Positions 26,892 to 34,417 of a DNA stretch of 34,417 nt are shown here, piece by piece. Position 1 is the first letter of the stretch. Every line of letters begins with the position of its first letter. The translations under genes were made by a program, and so were the position numbers. The notes under the pieces are model-generated. The model was not told the origin of the DNA, did no database searches, and saw nothing but the letters and a program-made list of their open reading frames with translations. Origin of the DNA: Chara braunii (taxonomy: Eukaryota; Streptophyta; Charophyceae; Charales; Characeae); contig BFEA01000015.1 of NCBI GenBank assembly GCA_003427395.1, positions 274,376 through 308,792 of the forward strand, given 5' to 3'.

Positions 26892-28890
26892 AGCAAAACG
26901 AGATCACAAAACACCTGTGACCGTTTTTGATGACTTCATCGGACTGTTATCTTTTCGACCTTATCGCGTTTCCCCAAAGCCACCTGAAACATCCCCCTAA
27001 GTCTGTCCAGCATCAACAGCACGATTGTGTCGCAGGGGCAGACAACATGTTTCCAAAAACCCCGAAGCTATTTCAACAGACCTGTTCATCTTCCCAATCC
27101 TGGCGCACCAAACCAAAGAGTTGAGGGCAGCAGAGACAAAACATATGCATACTTTTGCTGCCAGAGTTTTTTTCCAGCAGAGAGAAACTAACTCTATAAA
27201 CGTTTCAAGTGGGCACGTGTGACAGGTGCAGCCATCCAACAGCGCAAGTTGAGGGGTGAAGCAGGCAGTCCTTTCCGCCAGAGTGTGTGACTGTGCAACT
27301 CCCCTTTCCCCTTTTCTCCCTTTCACTCAGGAGAGGAAAAAGGTGTTAGTGTGAGCATGCCCTAAGTGTTTGGGTCAGCCCACAATTTCAGCACACAGCG
27401 CACAGTCCTCCCGCAGTACTCGCACTAGGAAAGGACTTTGGGCCTCACTGCGCCACTCGCCCAATGTCGTTTTCGGTGCATGCAGTGCCGCCCACTGCAC
27501 ACACTCAACTCGTGTTCCTTTCAGAAAAGTAAATTCAGAAGGGGAAAAAAAGGTGTACACACAGAACTGCCGTGAAGCCCACGCCCGCCAAAGTGCCACC
27601 CTCCCTGCACACCACATTGGAGCGGGTGTCGTAGCCTATAGAGAGTGCCCATTTGGTCATCATACCGCTGCACAGCACTTCACCAAACTCCCACCGGTCT
27701 GGACAGGTGATCATCAGCGAGTACATCCGTTTGGTGAGAGTGGGTGGCACCGTTCTATTTTGCGTCGTTTTCGGAACACAAGTCCAGCACTCACCAAAAC
27801 AATTTGCATTTGGTGAGTGGTGCAGCAAGGCCCCTTGTCCAACATATTTTTCGTACATAATTATACATTAATACATCCAGGAAAGTCCTATTGGGAGTAT
27901 GCTCGAGGTCACAAACACACATATACACCAGCCACAAAAAGCAAAAAAAAAAAAACAACCGCAAACCACGTGTTCACAATGAAATGAAAACGCTTCGTAA
28001 TAGATATAAAGCACTAGTAGCATAAACCAGTGAACAGATGCCAGATGAAGAATCCAGTCATCCAACTGTCATGCCAGCCACTTGCCGGAGGAGTGGGGTC
28101 ATTCGATATACCACCTGTCCACTTGACACCAGCCAACAGATTAGTGCCATAGATCGATCTATGATTACCCATCAGGCCACCACAACCAGAACCAACAATT
28201 AATAAAGAGCCCTTGAGACAGGCTGGATGTATAGGTGGACAGGCAGAATGGGCGTGGACCTCACACTAGGACCGCTTCAAGCGAACCTGAACCTATTTGA
28301 AGTCCGATACGAGCAGGAAAGCCCTAGCATGTACGGCTTGAGCCCACATGCTCCCTCCCACACAGGACCATCCGAGTACTAAGTGACCCTAAACGAGGCC
28401 AGATGCAGTCGCCAAAAACCTGGCTTGAGTGCTCCCGTCCAAACAACCTAACCAATAGCGAGCACAATCACGCTGCTGTCGTCTTCCCCGAAATAGATCG
28501 GCAATCCTACCTGGGCCAATGACTCTTCGGCCTGTTGCTCGAGAAGGCAACCTCCTCAAGGATGGGAACGACTAGGTACAGATTGCTGTACCTAGACCAT
28601 CACCACATCCAGGTTCTTGTTCAACCAGGGTCACAGCAGACACGGATTGGCAGTGAATTACAGCCATGGAACGGCTTGCATTCCTCGCAATGGCCGTCGC
28701 ATTTGTCTGCACTATGTAAACAGGCATTCCTTTTGTCCGCACTTCTTGCTCGTCAGCCCCTCCAACTTTACATTACACTTTCTCTACTGCTCCCCCCCCA
28801 CCTGCGTTGTCTTTTTCTCCTGGTGTACTGGGCCTCTGAAAGTGCCCTAGTGCTGTATCTGCCCTGGCCAAAACATGATTGAAGATACCC
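26892..28890. other. Unassigned region with one small hairpin
   Basis: About 2 kb without a supported gene. At 27788-27819 there is a perfect 11-bp hairpin (CACTCACCAAA, loop of 10, TTTGGTGAGTG). CACCAAA/TTTGGTG words recur nearby (27681, 27731). The frame at 27370-27816 (148 codons) lacks any motif I recognise. Confidence 0.4.
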
Positions 28891-28894
28891 ACCT

Positions 28895-28970
28895 CATGAG
28901 TCATGGCTGGACGGATGGTATACACATGTACCCGTTTATGAAGAGGCCATGAGTTCAGATCCAAAGGGAT
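28895..28970 (+). ncRNA. Possible tRNA-like sequence
   Basis: ATGGCTGGACGGATGGTA (28903-28920) resembles an A box and GAGTTCAGATCC (28951-28962), preceded by AAGAGGCCAT, resembles the T-arm/B-box region of a tRNA at plausible spacing. The B box has an extra base and the stems do not close well. Weak evidence for a SINE head or tRNA relic. Confidence 0.3.
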
Positions 28971-29558
28971 TCGATACTGCATGGGGCTCAGCCTCGTCTA
29001 TCGAAAACAAATCAAAAGCAGAAACGCCTGGAGGTATGACAACATTTTTTTATATTTTTTTTGGGAGATACTGGGGCCACTACCCGGCTTCAGCTGACAC
29101 ACTTACAAGAGTTTTCGTGGAAAACTGCTAAACTATTGACAAATTTCTGAGAAGATAGCAGAGACCTTTACCAAAGACTTCCAGAAAAACGAATTCACCA
29201 CCTGAGACTAAACCACCATCCGATCCCTGCTCCCCACTTCACCAAGGCTGCTTACCCTCGAAGCCTTTTTTTCCTTTTTCCGTCTGCAGGTGCTACTAAT
29301 GGGGTGGTACTTATTCAACTATATGATTTCCTGGGAGGCATTTGAGCGACAGAGGCACAGTTATGGAATGCAGAGCAAACTCTGTCACAAGTGCTGCCAA
29401 TGGGCCTTGCCGCACTACGCACCCAAATGTGCAAAAAACAGAATGCATCTTCAGCTACAACGTGGAAAGACACATCCCCCATAGCTGGTCTTTCCCACAT
29501 TTGGTCAGTGGTGCAGTGAGGCACAATATACACAATACCTTCATGAGAGGACTGATTA
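28971..29558. other. Unassigned region
   Basis: About 590 bases between the tRNA-like sequence and the next MITE. No supported gene or repeat. Confidence 0.4.
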
Positions 29559-29562
29559 TTAA

Positions 29563-29752
29563 ACGACCGGTACTTTTGACCCTCCCCTTGCCGAGCCTGG
29601 AAACGCCCTGGGTGCCAAAAAGAATGAACCGGTGCATGTCTCCTTTTGGCTGGCGCAACCAACCATTTTGCTCCCATAGGCCGACCCGCAAAACTTGCAG
29701 TGTATAGATGGCCACGTCAGAGGAAAAAATGGCTGGGCAAAGTACTGGTGGT
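29563..29752 (+). mobile_element. TTAA MITE, subfamily A
   Basis: ACGACCGGTACTTTTG at the left and GGGCAAAGTACTGGTGGT at the right, flanks TTAA (29559-29562) and TTTA (29753-29756). Interior TCTCCTTTTGGCTGGCGCAA and CCTGGGTGCCAAAAAGAATG is subfamily A in inverted orientation relative to 9363-9549. Confidence 0.82.
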
Positions 29753-29756
29753 TTTA

Positions 29757-30435
29757 CATTATTTCAAATTTCCAATGTATTTGTTGACAAGCCAGTGCAC
29801 AGCTTCAGCACAGCTGGGCAGCAATCCCCAAGGGAAGGGAAAACCCTCCACAAGGGAGCATCCTTCCAATCGCATTGTGACCATACACAACATTCCAAAT
29901 GCATCTGGATCCTCAGTTGGTCCTGATACATACAAAACGTACCTGTATCACATCACAGAACCCATACATTTACAATGATGTGCACTGGAGCAGGGCACGT
30001 TGAAACACAACTACCGGTTTTGCATCCGCCCCGGACGCTGCTGCATCAGCCTTTTCCCCAGTCGAAATGTAGTGATCATTACAATCAGCTCCGCGTCACG
30101 GCTGTATCCTTTTTCCTTTTCCTAAGGATGACAACCTTGAGATTGAGATATCTCCCAACTAAACCCCCAGGGTAGCTGAGAGACTATACTCGGTTGATTT
30201 AGAGGGATTCGAAGTCAGGTCCGTACTTCACCAGTTCATAGGCGTACCTGTGACACTCAACCTCACGCCCTGCTCAGGTTTCCTTGTCGGAGTGACTAAA
30301 GTGCAAAAAGGGGTGTGGCAAGGATTTTTGGGAAATTGAGTGTGGAGACAGACAGAACTGAAATCTCCCTTGTGGTCCCAGATATGCAGCGATGAACAAT
30401 AAGCGGAAAGGATACGGAAGCGGGCCCTTCCTCGA
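29757..30435. other. Unassigned region
   Basis: No supported gene or element. Confidence 0.4.
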
Positions 30436-30441
30436 CGGCTA

Positions 30442-31248
30442 TCTAATCCAAAAAATGTATTTGAACTTCGATGCGCACAGCACAGCGTCTCTTTTTGGGT
30501 CGAAAGGGATAGGGAACGCACGCTGGATCTCGGTTTCGAACAAGGGATCGATGTCGTTCGTCACAAAGTGTCCGAATCAGAGGAGGGTTGCAGCCTCACT
30601 GTTTTCTTTTTGTATTCCTCCTCGCCACATGCCCGATAGTTGAACCCTTGAGTTTGAAAGCGCTCCGTACGGCGACAATCGCTGCACAGGGTGTGAAGCC
30701 AATGGGGAGCAACCGTCGGCCACGGGACGACGATCAACTCGTTGAAGGGGAGCAGAACGGAATCAGGAGGAAGGGTGGATGTCAATGATCACAAAACCAC
30801 CATTAACAAACTCTAAGCACCATGCTTCAGAAGGGAAGTGATAAGGGCCGCCTATCTTGGCGACGGCTTCTTGTATGTCCCACTCGCAGTTGTGTTCTAT
30901 CCTCGTTATACAGGAAAGGTCGTGCGCGGGGAGATTCGAAAAAGTTGACGCCCCGATGGCTCCGCTGACTCAGTCCACATGGTCGATATGCATGCATCCA
31001 CCGTTCACAAGACCAGGTGATCCAGTCTCATTAGTTCCGGGGATTGCCTTCATGTCGGATATCAGATCGTGATATGTAACTTTCGCGGTTGATATTTCGC
31101 TGTGGTGGGGGATTACCCAAGAAACTAATGGAAGAGTTACGGGAGTTCTTCCGAGCACACATTCACAAGTATATCAAAAGAAGGGGGTGAAGACAAAAGA
31201 ATATCCTGGATATAATGAACAAAAATTTTCGGGTTGACGCATAGAGTA
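30442..31248 (-). pseudogene. Decayed coding-like frame, identity unknown
   Basis: One minus-strand frame between TAA (31249-31251) and TAG (30439-30441) has 269 codons with only four stops, all TGA (31174-31176, 30970-30972, 30763-30765, 30577-30579). At about even base composition some 12 stops of mixed type would be expected. The pieces look protein-like, e.g. VTYHDLISDMKAIPGTNETG, EAWCLEFVNGGFVIID and FPIPFDPKRDAVLCASKFKY. Just upstream another frame is open for about 105 codons (about 31488-31166) with IPCKCPIREDLCSSCC, so a frameshift near 31250 is possible. I do not recognise the family. It could be a worn gene or retroelement, or a low-stop chance region. Confidence 0.3.
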
Positions 31249-31251
31249 TTA

Positions 31252-31730
31252 CATTCCCTTTTGGGCAACAAGAAGAGCAAAGATCTTCACGTATAGGACA
31301 TTTACAAGGGATACTCATCCGAGGGATCAAAACATTCATGGGATCAGAAGTCAGGAGAGTTGCACGTTTGCCGTCGATAGGAACACGGCGAAGTTCCTCG
31401 CTACACTCCTCCCTTCGAAGGGAGGATTGTCCCGAGAAACGAGTCGTTTGGGTCGATGGGAAATGTGGAAAACACCTCCGACGAAATCCTTAATAAAGGA
31501 AAAATAAAGTGAAGTTGTATACATCCATCATTAGCACATCACTTCCATAAAGAGAGAGAGACAACAGACTGGTCATTGCACTTCAACGATCATCGCCCAG
31601 CGAGATCTTGACAACACAAGGACTAGCAGGGACTCTATCTACATGTACATTCATCAACACCTGTCCATGCACACATCCACTCATGCATTCATGAAGAGAG
31701 AGGAGGAAGGAAAGGAGAAAGAATATACAC
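31252..31730. other. Unassigned region upstream of the decayed frame
   Basis: Apart from the open minus frame noted for the neighbouring pseudogene (about 31166-31488), nothing is supported. It is AT-rich around 31490-31560. Confidence 0.35.
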
Positions 31731-32426
31731 TTGTTCAAGATCAAGGGGAGAACTGGCATATCGCCATACAACATAACTCCAAAATGTAACCAGCAGAGAA
31801 ACCAAGGAAACAAAGCGCAAGGCCTTCTGCTCTCGAGCTATGGCCCCAGGCCATTCATCCACTCGACACGTCTTTCCTGGCTAAAGCATCAACGGCCACG
31901 GTCGCCTCATGCTCAGCACGTAACCCATCGCTCATCACCCAGTCCACTCAACTACTTCGCGAATTTGCCCGGATCCTGCAGTCTGTCGCAGCGATCTAGC
32001 ACGCAATCCCGCAAAGTTGCAGCCGACTCGTCAGGACTTTTTGAAATGTTGATCACCTCCTCATCTAGCCACTACTCCACCAGAGCTGGCCAATGTGTTG
32101 CGAGAGAGGGAAAAAGTGACACACTTGCAGATTTAAAGTTGCAAAGAAGAGGGAGAGGATACAAAGAGAGGGCAAAGCGGGGAGGTGATAAGAAAGGGAA
32201 AAACATTTGGAAGGGCCATGTCGATCCGAGTGGAGTACTTCGTAGTCAATCAGATCGCAGCGTGACGAGTTCAGAGCCTCTTTCCTCATTGCCGTCTTGT
32301 TTCTACGGGTGCTCTGGGAATCTGCGGAGCTTTCCTACGTGTAGACGAAGACGGGAAAGGAGGTTACAAAAGGTAGAGTGGAGCAAGACCAAGATTCAAC
32401 GGAAGCAAGAAGTAAAAAGAGTGTGA
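31731..32426 (+). CDS. ORF of unknown identity, Ser/Arg/Lys-rich, doubtful
   Basis: 231 codons from the Met at 31731. Ser-, Arg- and Lys-rich, no signal peptide or membrane segment, no domain recognised. Its last about 60 codons lie in the first unit of a 181-bp tandem duplication (32249-32429), and the second unit is not open in the same way, which argues against selection on this reading frame. Probably chance or a decayed gene. Confidence 0.2.
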   Translation: MFKIKGRTGISPYNITPKCNQQRNQGNKAQGLLLSSYGPRPFIHSTRLSWLKHQRPRSPHAQHVTHRSSPSPLNYFANLPGSCSLSQRSSTQSRKVAADSSGLFEMLITSSSSHYSTRAGQCVAREGKSDTLADLKLQRRGRGYKERAKRGGDKKGKNIWKGHVDPSGVLRSQSDRSVTSSEPLSSLPSCFYGCSGNLRSFPTCRRRRERRLQKVEWSKTKIQRKQEVKRV

Positions 32427-32608
32427 CAATCAGATGGCAATGTGAAGAGTTCAAAGCCTCTATCCACATTGTCGTCTGATTTCTACGGGTGCTCTAGGTA
32501 TCCGCTGAGCTTTCCTACGTGTAGACGAAGGCGCAAAATGAGGTTATGAAAGGCAGAGTGGAGGAAGACCAAGATTAAACGGAAGCAAGAAGAAAGAAGA
32601 GTGTGAAA
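32249..32608. repeat. Tandem duplication, two units of 181 bp
   Basis: 32249-32429 and 32430-32608 are about 85 % alike: GAGTTCARAGCCTCT, TTCTACGGGTGCTCTRGG, GAGCTTTCCTACGTGTAGAC and CGGAAGCAAGAAG occur in both in order. Confidence 0.85.
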
Positions 32609-32678
32609 GAAAGGGAAGAAGACAGATACAGCTTAGCGCTAATGGCGCAAAGGAGGAGGTTGGAGAAGGGAGGAAAGA

Positions 32679-33041
32679 TTGCTCACGGAAGTGCGGCGCA
32701 AAAAGCTGCATGCACGCAGAATCAAAAGGGCACCAAAACAGTTACGCACAACACCAGTGAAAACACGCCTAATTCCTAAGGCCAAATTGAAATTAAAAAG
32801 TTCAAAAAGAAAATTCAACGCACGTAATCTGAAACGCGCAAATTCATACGCCTACCCGTATTCCATTATTCATCAACAAAAATTGTATGGGGCTTGCAGG
32901 GGCACCTCTACCAGTGTACATGCACCAAGAAAGGATTCATTGCCAAGTTTCCCAATAGGCACCCGTGATTTCCGGATTCAAGAATACTTGAGCAAAACAA
33001 ATTTAAGCGCACTCACTAAGCCGCGCATAAATCCTACGTAA
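32679..33041 (+). CDS. Short Lys/Arg-rich ORF, doubtful
   Basis: 120 codons. The N-terminal 55 residues are about 40 % Lys/Arg (e.g. RRKKLHARRIKRAPKQ, KAKLKLKSSKRKFNARNLKR), a composition that A-rich DNA produces by chance. No ribosomal or histone family is recognised. No supporting context. Confidence 0.15.
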   Translation: MLTEVRRKKLHARRIKRAPKQLRTTPVKTRLIPKAKLKLKSSKRKFNARNLKRANSYAYPYSIIHQQKLYGACRGTSTSVHAPRKDSLPSFPIGTRDFRIQEYLSKTNLSALTKPRINPT

Positions 33042-34032
33042 AAGCACAAAAGCAGGAGGGAAATCTCCAAAACTGCAGAAACGAAAAGGCGAATTTTGGC
33101 CGACGAAATTGGCTGACGTGTCCCATGCATCGGGGCTCATCAAGGATAAGCCCTGCGAACAGCGAGAGGCCCGAATACCACGACTGAGACACTATGAACC
33201 CAACATTACCATCCGCCAAAAGTGCAACCTGGACTGGGTAGAGGAATTAGAACTAGATCGACTCTGATTGCTTAGAGAGCACACGAAAAACTGAAGGGGG
33301 CTCCGAAATTCGCACATGCACAGAAATTGGTGTGTCACATACCAACTTCGCTTGACCCGTTGACGGTGGTATCCTATTCTCAAACAGCAAGCCCGTCAAA
33401 CGACTCAAAACTGAGGGCACACTCACACCAGGAATGTTTGGACTCGTATCTGAACGGATTGCCATCACATGCATGTGGGAGAAGCTGCAGCTTAAGACCA
33501 GATTCATCCAAGAAAGTTCTACTGTAAGTACAATCTCAATTTCATTTCCTCCTGTTCTCTTGCAAGTTCCAACAAACAAAATTATTCGCAGCCCTAAGGC
33601 TGCGGTATAGTGGGCTTCGGCGTCTATGTCAAGGTGTCGCATTTTTGGCGGCAGGCGACCAGGACGCGAAGTGGGCTGTTAGGGGGCAAACAATTTGGGG
33701 CACCAGTCCTTGGCAAAATTGCGCACCACCTACAGCTAGCTCTGGTAGAACCGAGACTTTTGGAAAAAGGATCGGTCCTCGAAAGGAAGCGGACCCAAAA
33801 CAGAAGTGGGGGGCGTTGGACCGGTCCTCGGGTGGAACCAGAACCCAAAAAGAAGTGAGGGCACGTGGACTGCAAAAGGGCCCTCAGGCCCAGGCATTGA
33901 GGCCCGTCTTCTTAAAAAAAATAGGGAGGTCATGCACAACGAAACAGGCGTTTTGCAAGAGGCAACTTTGGTGATTTTCTGTGCTCGGAGGAACCCGCAG
34001 AAAAATCTGGGATTTTGAGAATCCATAGAAGA
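33042..34032. other. Unassigned region
   Basis: No supported gene. A small hairpin CGCAGCC-CTAA-GGCTGCG lies at 33588-33605. 33740-33905 is purine-rich (GGACC and AAAAGAAG words) and supports only chance frames. Confidence 0.4.
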
Positions 34033-34337
34033 GGTCGTGTTCTTTCCAGGAAAAATATTAGAACATTTTCAAAAAATCATTCAGAACGCGAAATAATCGT
34101 CGCGCCGATTCGGCACATTTCCCATTTTTGCCACTCAGCCATGTATGGGCCAACTCAAGTACTCCAAATTCAGTGAGTTTTCACACTCAGAAGAATGCAT
34201 GAAAAAACTGAAAATTGGAGTACTCGTAAATTTTGTTGTGACCTTTCCAGGAAAAACGCTAAATAAACTTTAAAAAATCATTCCAACTGTGAAATAGATC
34301 ACGGCCGCAATTTGACCCATATTTTAATTTTCTCATT

Positions 34338-34340
<3 letters not shown>
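34033..34340. repeat. Direct duplication, period about 201 bp, with hairpin between
   Basis: 34033-34140 and 34234-34340 share TTTCCAGGAAAAA, TTTNAAAAAATCATTC, GYGAAATA, CGCCG/GGCCG-type and CTCATTCAG/CCACTCAG ends in order. Between them AGTACTCCAAATTCAGT (34158-34174) and ACTGAAAATTGGAGTACT (34207-34224) form an inverted repeat. Confidence 0.65.

Positions 34341-34417
<77 letters not shown>
34341..34417. repeat. (CT)n microsatellite at the window edge
   Basis: About 38 uninterrupted TC units running to the last base, consistent with an assembly break at a simple repeat. Confidence 0.95.

Noticed and set aside
30170-30225. tRNA-like segment around GGGATTCGAAGTC
   Set aside because: Only a B-box-like word; no A box at proper spacing and no closing stems.
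7441-34417. CRISPR array or prokaryotic operon
   Set aside because: No regularly spaced short repeats with unique spacers, no ribosome binding sites ahead of frames, no dense gene order; the content is eukaryotic.

Overview
This is a gene-poor, repeat-dominated piece of a eukaryotic nuclear genome. Evidence for a eukaryote: the 5' part of an LTR retrotransposon, copies of spliceosomal U6 and U2 snRNA sequence, many short inverted-repeat DNA transposons (MITEs), microsatellites, A-tailed insertions, and no dense run of long ORFs. The gag protein style (Ty3/gypsy-like, with an RRSARLAGRAR-type start and an AEAERQRL-type coiled coil) and the general texture remind me of streptophyte algae such as Chara. 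That is a guess from memory, not a database result. Three ambiguous bases (1181, 3486, 3498) and a CT microsatellite running off the right edge suggest a draft assembly, possibly a scaffold end.

Layout. 1-3871: 5' half of an LTR retrotransposon on the minus strand (LTR 2737-3871 with 8-bp inverted termini, PBS 2721-2732, AT-rich leader, gag broken by two TAG codons and running off the window). 3872-9190: intergenic DNA with CT-rich tracts, an almost perfect 174-bp palindrome (6819-6992), a GA microsatellite, local duplications and a tRNA-like sequence. 9190-17900: a nest of MITEs flanked by TTAA, one 538-bp PIF/Harbinger-type MITE flanked by TTA, a large inverted repeat (16044-16797), and a U6 snRNA copy (13271-13517, minus) split by a MITE. 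17900-23000: one long but unrecognised ORF, diverged duplications, a U2 5' fragment, and a tiny A-tailed insertion with a 12-bp target duplication. 23300-25730: more TTAA MITEs, an uninterrupted U6-like copy and a diverged third U6 copy. 25740-34417: mostly unassigned DNA with short tandem repeats, one more MITE, a decayed coding-like frame on the minus strand (30442-31248), a 181-bp tandem duplication inside an unrecognised ORF, and a terminal CT tract.

The coherent story is not a gene pathway but a mobile-element system: one family of small elements with TIR consensus ACCACCAGTAC and TTAA target duplications, in at least three internal-sequence subfamilies and about 17 complete or partial copies. 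They insert into each other and into snRNA-derived repeats. The U6 copy interrupted by a MITE, next to an uninterrupted U6 copy in the same window, gives an internal empty-site comparison that fixes the element ends and the TTAA duplication. I found no transposase for this family here and no convincing intact host protein-coding gene.
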